NCBI RefSeq assembly: GCF_001510665.1
Contig: NZ_LMTI01000001.1
Coordinates: 35,368 to 99,367 of the forward strand
From: Bacillus sp. FJAT-27445
GTDB lineage: Bacteria; Bacillota; Bacilli; Bacillales; Cytobacillaceae
Length of the DNA: 64,000 bases
Reading direction: 5' to 3'
Below the pieces are notes generated by a model that was given only the letters and a program-made list of their open reading frames with translations, did not search any database and was not told the DNA's origin. Positions 6,736-15,688 of the stretch are shown in pieces. Position 1 is the stretch's first letter. Every line of letters begins with the position of its first letter. The position numbers and the translations under genes are program-made.

Positions 6736-8574
6736 TTGAATAAAAGAAATGATATTCGAAATATAGCAATCATCGCCCACGTTGACCACGGAAAAACAAC
6801 CCTTGTCGACCAGTTGCTAAAGCAATCCGGTATTTTTCGATCAAATGAACATATCGAAGAAAGGGCAATGGATTCCAACGATATAGAACGGGAACGCGGA
6901 ATTACCATCCTTGCAAAAAACACTGCTATCCAATATAAGGATGCAAAAATCAATATTCTTGATACCCCGGGACACGCAGACTTTGGCGGAGAAGTAGAGC
7001 GTATCATGAAAATGGTCGATGGTGTTCTCCTTGTCGTAGATGCGTATGAGGGTACCATGCCGCAGACCAGATTCGTATTGAAAAAAGCGCTGGAGCAAAA
7101 ACTGACTCCTATCGTAGTTGTCAATAAAATTGATAGGGATTTTGCCCGTCCTGCAGAAGTAATTGATGAAGTGATTGACTTGTTCATCGAGCTGGATGCG
7201 ACTGAAGATCAGCTTGAGTTCCCGGTTATATATGCATCTGCGTTAAATGGAACAGCTAGCATAGACCCCGAGCGCCAGGATGAAAACATGCAGGTGCTTT
7301 ATGAATCAATCATCGAGCATATCCCGGCACCAACTGAAAATCGGGATGAGCCGCTTCAGTTCCAGGTTGCCCTGCTAGATTACAATGACTATTTGGGAAG
7401 AATCGGAATTGGCCGCATTTTCCGGGGAACTATGAAGGTTGGCCAGCAGGTGGCTTTAATGAAGCTTGACGGAAAGGTAAAGCAGTTCCGCGTAACAAAA
7501 TTATTTGGTTTCTTTGGCCTTAAGCGTCAGGAAATCCAGGAAGCATTTGCCGGAGACCTAGTCGCTGTATCAGGCATGGAAGATATCAATGTCGGAGAAA
7601 CAGTTTGCCCAGTAGAACATCAGGAAGCACTGCCCGTGCTTCATATTGATGAGCCTACCCTCCAAATGACCTTCGCTGTCAATAACAGCCCGTTTGCCGG
7701 AAGGGAAGGAAAATATCTAACATCCCGAAAAATTGAGGAACGCCTGCATGCGCAGCTTCAGACCGATGTAAGCTTGAGGGTCGATAACACTGATTCGCCT
7801 GATGCATGGATAGTCTCAGGACGCGGTGAACTCCACCTGTCTATCCTAATTGAGAATATGCGCCGTGAAGGATATGAACTGCAGGTTTCAAAGCCTGAAG
7901 TCATTGTTAAAGAGATCGATGGTGTTCGCTGTGAGCCAGTCGAAAGAGTCCAAATCGATGTTCCGGAAGAATATACTGGAGCCGTCATGGAATCAATCGG
8001 GGCACGAAAAGGTGAAATGTCAGATATGGTTAATAACGGCAACGGCCAAGTCCGCCTGACATTCATGATCCCTGCCCGTGGGTTAATTGGTTATACGACG
8101 GAATTCCTAACATTGACACGTGGCTATGGAATCATCAACCATTCATTCGACAGCTATCAGCCTATGCTTGCGGGCCAGGTTGGAGGAAGGCGCCAGGGAG
8201 TGCTTGTATCCATGGAATCAGGCAAAGCGTCAACGTATGGCATCATGCAGGTTGAAGACAGAGGTATAATTTTTGTTGACCCAGGCACCGAAATTTATGA
8301 AGGCATGATTGTCGGTGAACATACCCGAGAAAATGACATTACCGTGAATATTACAAAAGTGAAGCATGCAACCAACGTCCGTTCTGCGAATAAGGATCAG
8401 ACTTCGACGATCAAGAAGCCGCGAATTATGACATTGGAGGAATCACTTGAATATTTGAATGAAGACGAGTATTGTGAAGTTACACCGGAGTCAATCCGCC
8501 TACGTAAAAAAATACTTGATAAAAATGAGCGGGAACGGATTGCCAAAAAGAAGAAATATGCAGAAACGAATTAG
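6736..8574 (+). CDS. typA: Ribosome-associated GTPase TypA/BipA
   Basis: TypA (BipA, YlaG) is a translational GTPase related to EF-G that helps 50S subunit assembly and stress or cold adaptation. The protein has 612 residues, as in B. subtilis. Visible motifs are the P-loop AHVDHGKTT, the switch ERERGITI, DTPGHADF, and NKID for guanine specificity, followed by domain II, an EF-G C-like domain with GRGELHLSIL and the BipA-specific C-terminal domain. It starts with TTG at 6736 after AGGAGTGG. It is followed closely by ylaH. Confidence 0.96.
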   Translation: MNKRNDIRNIAIIAHVDHGKTTLVDQLLKQSGIFRSNEHIEERAMDSNDIERERGITILAKNTAIQYKDAKINILDTPGHADFGGEVERIMKMVDGVLLVVDAYEGTMPQTRFVLKKALEQKLTPIVVVNKIDRDFARPAEVIDEVIDLFIELDATEDQLEFPVIYASALNGTASIDPERQDENMQVLYESIIEHIPAPTENRDEPLQFQVALLDYNDYLGRIGIGRIFRGTMKVGQQVALMKLDGKVKQFRVTKLFGFFGLKRQEIQEAFAGDLVAVSGMEDINVGETVCPVEHQEALPVLHIDEPTLQMTFAVNNSPFAGREGKYLTSRKIEERLHAQLQTDVSLRVDNTDSPDAWIVSGRGELHLSILIENMRREGYELQVSKPEVIVKEIDGVRCEPVERVQIDVPEEYTGAVMESIGARKGEMSDMVNNGNGQVRLTFMIPARGLIGYTTEFLTLTRGYGIINHSFDSYQPMLAGQVGGRRQGVLVSMESGKASTYGIMQVEDRGIIFVDPGTEIYEGMIVGEHTRENDITVNITKVKHATNVRSANKDQTSTIKKPRIMTLEESLEYLNEDEYCEVTPESIRLRKKILDKNERERIAKKKKYAETN

Positions 8575-8596
8575 GAATTAGGGGAGGTATGCAGGA

Positions 8597-8902
8597 ATGG
8601 AGGACCGGCTGTCCTTTTTTGCAGCTCTTTACGGGGTAGGGGAAAACCCGCAAGTGGGCATGTGGATGCTGTATGTAACGATTGTTGCCCTTTCTATCGT
8701 TGTATACAAACTGGGTTTTGCTAAAAAACTTCCTCTTGCCAAATCTGCCGTTATTTATTTATTTCTTGCACTAGGGAGTACACTTCTAACTTTTCTGGGA
8801 GTCATGCTTCCAATAACGGAGGGTTTGGTAGTTGCTGCAATTATTTTGATAATCTACAAAATCCGTTTGAATCAGGAACGGAAACAAAAAACAGAAGCTT
8901 AA
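8597..8902 (+). CDS. ylaH: YlaH-like membrane protein
   Basis: This 101-residue protein has three predicted membrane helices (around residues 20-40, 48-68 and 70-88) and a charged C-terminus ([12 protein letters not shown]). The N-terminus [18 protein letters not shown] and position directly behind typA identify it as YlaH. The function is unknown. GGGGAGG lies 7 bases before the ATG, and only 22 bases separate it from typA, so the two are probably cotranscribed. Confidence 0.82.
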   Translation: MEDRLSFFAALYGVGENPQVGMWMLYVTIVALSIVVYKLGFAKKLPLAKSAVIYLFLALGSTLLTFLGVMLPITEGLVVAAIILIIYKIRLNQERKQKTEA

Positions 8903-8920
8903 TGTAGGGAGAGTCTGCCA

Positions 8921-9226
8921 ATGAATTCCTTGCAGGATACAATATACAATTGGCTCACCATCAAAGTGGTATGCGATGCCAGGCCTGATGATTCTGCAGC
9001 TTTTGAAACAAAAGAGCTTTTTGAAGAACTGCTGGTTGAAAACTATGGTGTCACAGCTTCGGACTTGCTTATTGAAACGGATGAAAATATGTATTACGTC
9101 CATTATGAGCGTGATGGGGAAATGAAAAAAACGCGTTTTCCTAGGGAATTGATTGAAGTTATGCTCGATCAGATTAATATGGAACCCGATAAATTCTGCA
9201 GCTTCCCTGAAGATACTGACAGGTGA
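8921..9226 (+). CDS. Conserved hypothetical acidic protein downstream of ylaH
   Basis: A 101-residue soluble, acidic protein with no signal peptide or membrane segment and no motif I can name. It begins MNSLQDTIYNWLTIKVVCDA and has an alternating hydrophobic/charged pattern that suggests an alpha/beta fold. AGGGAGAG precedes the ATG by 8 bases, and the gene is 18 bases behind ylaH with a strong terminator after it, so it looks like the last gene of a typA-ylaH transcript. I know no B. subtilis counterpart at this position. Confidence 0.65.
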   Translation: MNSLQDTIYNWLTIKVVCDARPDDSAAFETKELFEELLVENYGVTASDLLIETDENMYYVHYERDGEMKKTRFPRELIEVMLDQINMEPDKFCSFPEDTDR

Positions 9227-9231
9227 ACCGC

Positions 9232-9269
9232 AAACCCCCCTGAACGGATTGTTCAGGGGGGTTTGTTTT
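9232..9269. terminator. Terminator between the typA operon and ylaI
   Basis: AAACCCCCCTGAAC and GTTCAGGGGGGTTT form a 14-bp perfect stem with loop GGATT, followed by GTTTT. It can serve both the plus-strand operon and ylaI on the minus strand. Confidence 0.92.
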
Positions 9270-9280
9270 ACCGTTATAAG

Positions 9281-9481
9281 TTAAAATTCATCAACGGCTT
9301 TTTTGGTGCGATAAAGCCGGAAATTTCCGCTCGCAATCCGTTCATTTGTCCTGTCAGTAATTCTTTCGTGGCAAGGATTGCACATATACGTATGGATTGG
9401 CCGGTTGCGAAGCCGTTTTGCTTCTTGGGATTCATCAGGAATCGTTTCAATCGTATCACATAAAACACATTTAACTCTCAA
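9281..9481 (-). CDS. ylaI: Small zinc-finger-like protein YlaI (DUF2197)
   Basis: The 66-residue protein MRVKCVLCDTIETIPDESQE has one CxxC at the start and a second one in HTYMCNPCHERI, giving a likely zinc ribbon. The motif AKRLRNRPIHTYMC is conserved in YlaI. The function is unknown. It is on the minus strand between typA and ylaJ as in B. subtilis. A GAGGTGG ribosome binding site is visible upstream of the ATG on the minus strand. Confidence 0.85.
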   Translation of the reverse strand: MRVKCVLCDTIETIPDESQEAKRLRNRPIHTYMCNPCHERITDRTNERIASGNFRLYRTKKAVDEF

Positions 9482-9658
9482 GCTTGGGCCACCTCAAATC
9501 TGTTTGCTTTCACCTTGGATAATTTGCTGGCATACTAATAGTATAACATGGGAGATAACTCGAACAAAGTCCCTGCATTCATGCAAGTTGATGAATGGAA
9601 TTGTAAATAGTAAGATTGGGGAGCCGGGTTATCAACAGAAATGAAAGGAGCAATTAAA

Positions 9659-10114
9659 ATGCCTAATCAGGTAGAACCAAAACTTATCAAGCCACTGTTC
9701 GATGAACTGCAGAAAGAGCGGTTTGCCACTCTCGCAACCATTGACCATGAAACTGGCGGCCCGAACATTAGCGCCATCTCATGGCTGCTTGCAAAAGAAG
9801 AGGGGACCATTTATTTTGCAGTGGATAATCGTTCAAGGATTGTCCAAAACATTATGAAACAAAGCGATGTTGCCATAAATGTCATTGCCAACGAAACTAC
9901 ATACTCCATAAATGGCAATGCGTCTGTCAAGCAGGAGAGGTTGGAAGGGGTCCCTTTAAAGCTCGCATTAATTGAAGTGAAAATAAAGGAAGTACGCGAT
10001 GTCATGTTCTATGGCTCTAAAATTACCCAGGAACCGCAATATGACAAGACATACGATAAGGATGCCGCGGCACGCCTGGATACACAGGTAATGGAGGCAT
10101 TCCGGAAGGCGTGA
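9659..10114 (+). CDS. Pyridoxamine 5'-phosphate oxidase family protein (FMN-binding split barrel)
   Basis: The 151-residue protein has the layout of small FMN-binding split-barrel proteins: an N-terminal helix, FATLATIDHETGGPNISAISWL as the first strands, IYFAVDNRSRIVQNIMKQSDVAI as the cofactor-side segment, and a C-terminal helix. It is too short and divergent to be PdxH itself. Its substrate is not known. ATG 9659 follows AAAGGAG; the frame opens at 9641 but that start lacks a site. B. subtilis has no gene here that I recall. Confidence 0.75.
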   Translation: MPNQVEPKLIKPLFDELQKERFATLATIDHETGGPNISAISWLLAKEEGTIYFAVDNRSRIVQNIMKQSDVAINVIANETTYSINGNASVKQERLEGVPLKLALIEVKIKEVRDVMFYGSKITQEPQYDKTYDKDAAARLDTQVMEAFRKA

Positions 10115-10151
10115 TTGCTGCGGGCCGTCCACAACAGTTTTTTAAAAAAAT

Positions 10152-10193
10152 AAAAAAGCCTGGCTTCGTTGATATCATCGAACCAGGCTTTTT
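10152..10193. terminator. Shared terminator of the PNPOx-family gene and ylaJ
   Basis: AAAAAGCCTGG and CCAGGCTTTTT form the stem, with inner pairing TTCG/CGAA. It lies between two convergent genes and works in both directions. Confidence 0.88.
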
Positions 10194-10214
10194 CAAATTG
10201 ATACTTCTCCGTCC

Positions 10215-10802
10215 TCACTTTTTACGGAGTGACTCTTCCTCCTGCCGTTGTTCAAGTTCCTTCCGGTCGCGCCCATTCAATTGCCTGTTTGGCTCGTTAA
10301 GCGGCCTGTTTGGATCCGGCTGGACAATTTTCCCTGGAACCTCCGGGATAATCCTCCCGGCAATATCAGCCAGTTCATACATGATTCCCTGAATAGGCTG
10401 GCCATTCTTTATATCAGAAGAGAGCTCCTTAAGTCGTGCATTAATATCCGGATCCGCTACCACCATTGCCCTTGCCCCATTGGGATCCTCCTTCAAGGCT
10501 TCGACAACCGAGTATTTGATTACTCCCGCCTCCGATCTCTCAGTATCCGCATCGATATCAATTCCAACAATCGCATATTTTCCGAGAACAACCGCATTGG
10601 CCCCCCGCACATTGGGGACAGTTGAAGCAAGGTTCTCTAGATGCCTGGCAGACCGGGATCCCGTTTTCCTATCAACATCCGGTGTTACACTGTTTTTTAC
10701 AGTTACATTCTGCTTGTGGGTGTTTCGGGTCCCATCAAGGCCATTTGTCCCGCACCCCGCAAGAATTAAAAGGAAGCTTGTAATGATCAATAGTTTAGCC
10801 AT
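10215..10802 (-). CDS. ylaJ: YhcN/YlaJ family sporulation lipoprotein
   Basis: The N-terminus is a lipoprotein signal: a hydrophobic run ending LILAGC, with Cys17 as the lipidation site. The mature part contains GANAVVLGKYAIVGIDIDAD and YSVVEALKEDPNGARAMVVAD, as in the YhcN/YlaJ family of spore lipoproteins that affect germination. The 195-residue length is near the family's. The C-terminal tail is rich in Arg, Gln and Glu and is probably disordered. It is divergent from phoH; promoters are not clear from sequence. Confidence 0.85.
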   Translation of the reverse strand: MAKLLIITSFLLILAGCGTNGLDGTRNTHKQNVTVKNSVTPDVDRKTGSRSARHLENLASTVPNVRGANAVVLGKYAIVGIDIDADTERSEAGVIKYSVVEALKEDPNGARAMVVADPDINARLKELSSDIKNGQPIQGIMYELADIAGRIIPEVPGKIVQPDPNRPLNEPNRQLNGRDRKELEQRQEEESLRKK

Positions 10803-10965
10803 ACGCAGACAACATCCTCATCCGTTAAAGTCCGGCATTGCCGTTTCCCTAAAAAAGTAGGGCGAATCAATATGATTATTGTCCGAAATATCGTCTATCT
10901 TTATTCCTAAAAACATATATTTTACCAAAAGTTGAAGAGAGGCCATATTAGCGGGAGGCATTCAA

Positions 10966-12294
10966 TTGAATAATATTTATGTATTGGACACCAATGTATT
11001 GCTGCAGGACCCCTATTCAATTTTTTCCTTTGAAGACAATGATGTCGTCATCCCTGCTGTTGTATTGGATGAAGTCGATTCGAAAAAAAGATATATGGAT
11101 GAAATTGGCCGAAATGCCCGCCAGGTTTCAAGGCTGATTGATGGTTTCAGGGCCCACGGCAAACTTCATGAGAGGATAAAGCTGGAAAATGGGGGGAACC
11201 TGAGAATTGAAATTAACCATCGTTCGTTTCATGAACTTCAGGAAATCTTTACGGAAAAGACCAACGATAACAGAATTCTTGCTGTCGCCAAGAATTTATT
11301 TTTGGAGGAACAAGCAAAGGAGAACGGTAAACGTGTCATTCTTGTCAGCAAAGATGCCCTTGTTAGGGTAAAGGCTGATGCGATTGGCCTTTATGCCGAA
11401 GATTTCCTACAGGACAGGGTGGTCGAAGCGGATCATATATATGATGGCTTCCTTGAGATTCATTTGCCAGTTGAAACGCTGAATAAATTTTATGCCAATA
11501 GCGAGTTGCCTGTGTCTGAACTCGCGAACCACCCTTTTTATCCGAATCAATTCCTTATCATGAAGGATGCGCTGGGCAGTTCTTCTTCGGCATTGGGGCA
11601 CATAGACAGGTCAGGAAAAATTGCGAGAAAGCTTACGGTAAAACAGGAGCACGTTTGGGGAATCCATTCAAGGAACGTGCAGCAGACAATGGCGATTGAA
11701 TTATTGCTTAGGCGGGACATTCAACTGGTGACCTTATCAGGAAAGGCCGGCACGGGAAAAACACTGCTTGCGCTCGCTGCGGGGCTCATGCAAATTGAGG
11801 ACTTGAAGCAGTATAAGAAACTCCTTGTCGCGCGGCCAATCGTTCCTCTTGGCAAAGATCTTGGCTTCTTGCCGGGAGAAAAACAGGAAAAGCTGAGACC
11901 ATGGATGCAGCCGATTTTTGACAACTTGGAATTTTTGTTCAACACAAAAAAGCCTGGAGAGCTGGATGCGATTTTGGCTGGGTTGGGGTCCATAGAAGTG
12001 GAGGGACTAACCTATATAAGAGGAAGAAGCCTCCCGGACCAGTACATTATCATTGATGAGGCCCAGAACCTTACAAAGCATGAAGTGAAAACCATATTAA
12101 CAAGGGTAGGGGAAGGAAGTAAAATTGTTTTAATGGGTGATCCCGAACAAATTGACCATCCATACCTTGATGCCTATAATAACGGGCTTACGTATGTCGT
12201 TGAAAAGTTTAAAGACCAGCCAATTGCCGGCCATGTGAAACTGATGAAAGGTGAGCGGTCTGGCCTCGCCAGGCTTGCCGCCGACTTGTTATAG
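10966..12294 (+). CDS. ylaK: PhoH-like ATPase with N-terminal PIN domain (YlaK)
   Basis: This 442-residue protein joins a PIN ribonuclease-like domain (LDTNVLLQDP at the start, with conserved acidic residues and NDNRILAVA, SKDALVRVKA) to a PhoH ATPase domain (Walker A GKAGTGKT near residue 260, Walker B YIIIDEAQNLT). This is the PhoH2 architecture, known in mycobacteria as an RNA helicase/RNase. The start is TTG at 10966 after GGGAGG. The cellular role in Bacillus is not established. The stop codon lies inside the terminator stem. Confidence 0.9.
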   Translation: MNNIYVLDTNVLLQDPYSIFSFEDNDVVIPAVVLDEVDSKKRYMDEIGRNARQVSRLIDGFRAHGKLHERIKLENGGNLRIEINHRSFHELQEIFTEKTNDNRILAVAKNLFLEEQAKENGKRVILVSKDALVRVKADAIGLYAEDFLQDRVVEADHIYDGFLEIHLPVETLNKFYANSELPVSELANHPFYPNQFLIMKDALGSSSSALGHIDRSGKIARKLTVKQEHVWGIHSRNVQQTMAIELLLRRDIQLVTLSGKAGTGKTLLALAAGLMQIEDLKQYKKLLVARPIVPLGKDLGFLPGEKQEKLRPWMQPIFDNLEFLFNTKKPGELDAILAGLGSIEVEGLTYIRGRSLPDQYIIIDEAQNLTKHEVKTILTRVGEGSKIVLMGDPEQIDHPYLDAYNNGLTYVVEKFKDQPIAGHVKLMKGERSGLARLAADLL

Positions 12295-12329
12295 AAAAAA
12301 CAGCCCCAGGGCTGTTTTTTCTATAACAA
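12286..12329. terminator. Perfect 21-bp palindromic terminator containing the ylaK stop codon
   Basis: The left arm begins TTGTTATAG at 12286 and ends CAGCCC; the right arm begins GGGCTG and ends TATAACAA at 12329. The arms are 21 bp and perfectly complementary around a 2-base centre. The left arm includes the last codons and stop (TAG, 12292-12294) of ylaK. An A6/T6 block within the stem makes it a bidirectional terminator for ylaK and ylaL. Confidence 0.9.
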
Positions 12330-12359
12330 ATACTGTGTCAAAAGAAATTGTTTACGGGA

Positions 12360-12854
12360 TTACCGTATCACAAACGCCGTTACATTTCGGATCGGGTTTT
12401 CCTTGTTTGAACCATCTTTAAGGTAAATATGGATAGGACCATCTTCCCTAAGTGGTTTTCCTTGTTTTGAGAAGGCGGCAATAAGGCTATAGGCCTCGGC
12501 AAGGGGGAATTGATATTCACTTCCGTCCGCCTTGATGACTAGGGTATCGGCATCTTCCAAGGGTTCCGAATTTTTCAGGAAAGGGCCTAACGGCATGCCA
12601 AACGTACCCTCTAGCAATTTCTGCTTTTGGAATTTCTTCTTGCTCTGTCGCCCAGGCAGTTGTGCCCCTTCGGTAATCTCCATGTCCCATTGCTTGGAAA
12701 CCGATTTTGTATACTCTTCAAGCTCTCCGCCAGATTCTTTTGATTGGCTGAAGTAGGTATCCAAATCCACTCTCCTTTCATCAAAAATCCAGACCCCGGG
12801 ATCGATTGTTATCGGAAACTTTACTTTTCCAGCTAGTTGTATTATTCCATCCAT
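12360..12854 (-). CDS. ylaL: Hypothetical protein YlaL
   Basis: A 164-residue soluble protein without signal peptide. It starts MDGIIQLAGKVKFPITIDPG and contains VWIFDERRVDLDTYF, both typical of YlaL, found next to ylaK on the opposite strand in B. subtilis. The C-terminal part (GPIHIYLKDGSNKENPIRNV) looks beta-rich. The function is unknown. An AGGAATTG ribosome binding site precedes the ATG on the minus strand. Confidence 0.8.
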   Translation of the reverse strand: MDGIIQLAGKVKFPITIDPGVWIFDERRVDLDTYFSQSKESGGELEEYTKSVSKQWDMEITEGAQLPGRQSKKKFQKQKLLEGTFGMPLGPFLKNSEPLEDADTLVIKADGSEYQFPLAEAYSLIAAFSKQGKPLREDGPIHIYLKDGSNKENPIRNVTAFVIR

Positions 12855-13030
12855 AGCAATTCCTCCAATTTACTACTGCAATAAGAGTATACTCCGTTTA
12901 AGGCTTAATGTCATTTGCACTGGGATAATTGAAATAAACCTGCCTGAAGCCTTAATTATTCTTGCAATTTTCGGACATGACCTGTAAAATTTAAAGATAG
13001 TGGAGTAATCGCTCGGAAACGGGGGGATCG

Positions 13031-13315
13031 ATGTTGGCGTCTGAAATGATAATAAACCATCAGGAAAAAGCATATGCCCTTTTACAGGCTGACGCTGATA
13101 AAATATTGAAGCTGATTAAGGTTCAAATGGATAATTTGACGATGCCCCAGTGCCCTTTGTATGAAGAGGTATTGGACACGCAAATGTTCGGCTTATCCAG
13201 GGAAATAGATTTTGCCTCAAGGCTGGGGCTGATAGATGGAAAAGACGGAAAAGCAATCCTTGAAAAGCTGGAGAAGGAGCTATCCGCCCTTCATGAAGCC
13301 TCAATGAAAAAATAA
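13031..13315 (+). CDS. ylaN: UPF0358 protein YlaN
   Basis: The protein (94 residues, or 93 from TTG 13034) carries the YlaN signature [20 protein letters not shown] followed by [20 protein letters not shown]. YlaN is important under iron limitation; reports in B. subtilis and Staphylococcus aureus show it binds iron and antagonises the repressor Fur. A GGGGGG ribosome binding site precedes the start. A terminator follows directly. It is upstream of ftsW as in B. subtilis, with the glutaminase-like ylaM absent. Confidence 0.92.
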   Translation: MLASEMIINHQEKAYALLQADADKILKLIKVQMDNLTMPQCPLYEEVLDTQMFGLSREIDFASRLGLIDGKDGKAILEKLEKELSALHEASMKK

Positions 13316-13321
13316 TCTCCT

Positions 13322-13352
13322 AACCCAAACATCACCTGTTTGGGTTTTGTTA
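13322..13352 (+). terminator. Terminator after ylaN
   Basis: AACCCAAAC and GTTTGGGTT form a 9-bp stem followed by TTGTTATTTT. Confidence 0.85.
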
Positions 13353-13457
13353 TTTTAATCAAGTATTTCATTTTTATTTCAATCAGTAGAAATAGGATTT
13401 TATTCAACTAAAACTCCCTATTTTCATTTATAATAGAGACATTATTAAGAATGGGGA

Positions 13458-14666
13458 ATGGCGATGCTGAAAAAAATTCTTAAATCATATGATTATTCGT
13501 TGATAGCGATCATAGCAATGTTGTCCATCTTCGGCCTGGTCATGGTTTATAGCGCAAGCATGGCATTCGCGGTCCATAGATATGGTGTGGCCCCTGACCA
13601 TTTTTTTCTAAAGCAAAGACTGTTTTTGCTGGGAGGAGCAGTAATTTTTTGTTTCTTTGCTTTCTTTCCCTATAAAATCATGAGAAGCACAAGGTTCCTC
13701 GTTCCAATGGTCCTCCTTTCACTTGCGGGCCTCGGAGGCATCCTCGTGTTTGGAAAAGTGGCTGGAAATGCCCAAAGCTGGTACGAAGTTGGCGGAATAA
13801 GCATCCAGCCGTCTGAATTTGCCAAACTAGGGGTCATCATTTATTTGTCTGCCGTCTATGCGAAAAAGCAAAGCTATATCAACGAATTCAACAAAGGCGT
13901 TGTGCCGCCGCTCATGTATCTTGTAGTCATATGCGTGCTAATCATGCTCCAGCCGGACTACGGTACAGCGGGAATTATTATGCTGATTGCAACCTTTGTC
14001 ATCCTTTCATCCGGAATGAACTGGAAAAATATTGTCAAGCTTATTGGCGTTGGGGCAGTCCTCCTTACTATTTTTGCAATTGGCTTTCATGACCATATTT
14101 TTTCCGCCGAGCGTCTTGAGCGATTTACCGTCCTCGAAGACCCGTTCAGGGATGAGCAGGATGAAGGCTTTCACCTCACGAATTCGCTCCTGGCAATTGG
14201 GTCTGGTGGAGTTACAGGCTTGGGGCTTGGAAAGGGAGTACAGAAGCTGGGCTACCTGCCTGAGTCCCATACCGATTTCATCATTGCTGTTATTGCGGAG
14301 GAGCTCGGTATTTTGGGCGTCTCGTTTGTCCTCTTTTGCCTCGGATTCATCGTGTTGAAAGGGATCCGGATCGGGATGAAGTGCAAGGATCCATTCGGAA
14401 GCCTTCTGGCCTTGGGAATATCGTCCATGATAGGCATCCAGTCAGTCATTAACCTCGCAGGTGTTTCTGGGATGATCCCTTTGACTGGGGTTCCGCTGCC
14501 ATTCGTCAGTTATGGCGGCTCGTCCATAATCCAATTGGCTATCGCTGCCGGTATTTTGGTTAACGTCTCAATGTTTGCGAATTACGAGAACAAATATAAA
14601 ACAAAACAAGCCCAGAGCCCACCAGCCGTGGTGCCAATGCGCGAACCAATCCAGGCTAGAAGGTAG
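13458..14666 (+). CDS. ftsW: Peptidoglycan glycosyltransferase FtsW (SEDS family)
   Basis: FtsW polymerises lipid II at the division septum together with a class B penicillin-binding protein. The 402-residue protein has about ten membrane helices and the SEDS signatures ISIQPSEFAKLGVI, LQPDYGT, SHTDFIIAVIAEELG and the C-terminal PLTGVPLPFVSYGGSS. ATG 13458 and ATG 13464 are both possible starts; GGGGA lies just upstream. Its closest relative in the window is spoVE. In B. subtilis pycA follows ftsW; here a terminator and then ctaA follow. Confidence 0.93.
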   Translation: MAMLKKILKSYDYSLIAIIAMLSIFGLVMVYSASMAFAVHRYGVAPDHFFLKQRLFLLGGAVIFCFFAFFPYKIMRSTRFLVPMVLLSLAGLGGILVFGKVAGNAQSWYEVGGISIQPSEFAKLGVIIYLSAVYAKKQSYINEFNKGVVPPLMYLVVICVLIMLQPDYGTAGIIMLIATFVILSSGMNWKNIVKLIGVGAVLLTIFAIGFHDHIFSAERLERFTVLEDPFRDEQDEGFHLTNSLLAIGSGGVTGLGLGKGVQKLGYLPESHTDFIIAVIAEELGILGVSFVLFCLGFIVLKGIRIGMKCKDPFGSLLALGISSMIGIQSVINLAGVSGMIPLTGVPLPFVSYGGSSIIQLAIAAGILVNVSMFANYENKYKTKQAQSPPAVVPMREPIQARR

Positions 14667-14723
14667 GTCCACAGATAAAAGACAGGCAACGCCATTAATC
14701 TTCTGCTAAACTGGTAAACTATG

Positions 14724-14757
14724 AAAAGATGCCCCCAATTCTGGAGGCATCTTTTTT
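14724..14757. terminator. Terminator between ftsW and ctaA
   Basis: AAAAGATGCC(CCC) and GGAGGCATCTTTTTT form the stem around AATTCT. It lies between convergent ftsW and ctaA. Confidence 0.85.
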
Positions 14758-14761
14758 ATAA

Positions 14762-15688
14762 TTATAGTTTCTTGCTTCTGTATACCAGCAGGATGAAATA
14801 GCTGAACATCCCGAAAAGGCAGGTAATAAAAAATGCATGTGCGAGGGCGATGTAAAGATTCAGTCTGGTAAAAATAACGAGGGCACCGGCGAGTACTTGA
14901 AGAGTAACAAGGATGAAGGAAACAATCCAACCCCAGTATAGGACTTTTTCGCTACGGTAATTTTTTGCCGCCAGCCAGGCGATGTAGGCAACCCAAATAA
15001 AGATTAGAGCTGCCGCAGCCCTGTGGCCCATTTGCACCCACTCGTAAATGTTATCAGGCAGGGAGAAACCGCTGCTGTTGCATAGGGGCCATTCCGGGCA
15101 AACGAGGCTCGCGTTCATATGCCTTACAAGTGCCCCAGTATAAATAACGACAAAGCTATAGATCGTAACCCAAATAATATGAAGCCGCATCCGTTTATCA
15201 ATGACCAGACTTTCGGCATTGAATTTTTTATCCACTTCAAAAATTAGTAGAGTCAAAAGGAATACCGATGCAAATGAAATTAATGAAATCCCAAAATGGA
15301 GTGCCAGTACAAAATCAGATTGTCCCCAAACGACCGCAGCTGCTCCAATCAGGCCCTGAAGCAGTAGAAAAGCGAAAGATAGGAGGGCAAGGAATTTTGT
15401 TTCCTTAATGTGGCCAATGGCCCGCCAAGCCCAAACTGATAGAGCCAGGACCATCAGGCCGACTGTACCCGAAACAAGGCGATGGGACAGTTCGATAATT
15501 AATTCGGGTGTAATATCACCAGGCAGGAACTCTCCGTTGCAAAGCGGCCAGGACCTTCCGCACCCCATTCCTGAATCCGTTTTTGTAACAAGTGCGCCTC
15601 CCAGCAAAATAAATACCATACCAATTGTTGTTGCAACCGCAAACCACTTCAAAGAGCGTCGCAAAAGAATCACCTTCTTAAAGTTCAA
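14762..15688 (-). CDS. ctaA: Haem A synthase CtaA
   Basis: CtaA oxidises the C8 methyl group of haem O to a formyl group, making haem A for cytochrome oxidase. The 308-residue protein has eight predicted membrane helices and the duplicated CtaA layout: [20 protein letters not shown] with the paired cysteines (CGRSWPLC), and the second-half counterpart [19 protein letters not shown]. Conserved histidines ELSHRL, LHFG, MGHRAAA and LAHA are haem ligands. It is divergent from the ctaBCDEF operon, as in B. subtilis, but pycA is missing downstream. Confidence 0.95.
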   Translation of the reverse strand: MNFKKVILLRRSLKWFAVATTIGMVFILLGGALVTKTDSGMGCGRSWPLCNGEFLPGDITPELIIELSHRLVSGTVGLMVLALSVWAWRAIGHIKETKFLALLSFAFLLLQGLIGAAAVVWGQSDFVLALHFGISLISFASVFLLTLLIFEVDKKFNAESLVIDKRMRLHIIWVTIYSFVVIYTGALVRHMNASLVCPEWPLCNSSGFSLPDNIYEWVQMGHRAAAALIFIWVAYIAWLAAKNYRSEKVLYWGWIVSFILVTLQVLAGALVIFTRLNLYIALAHAFFITCLFGMFSYFILLVYRSKKL

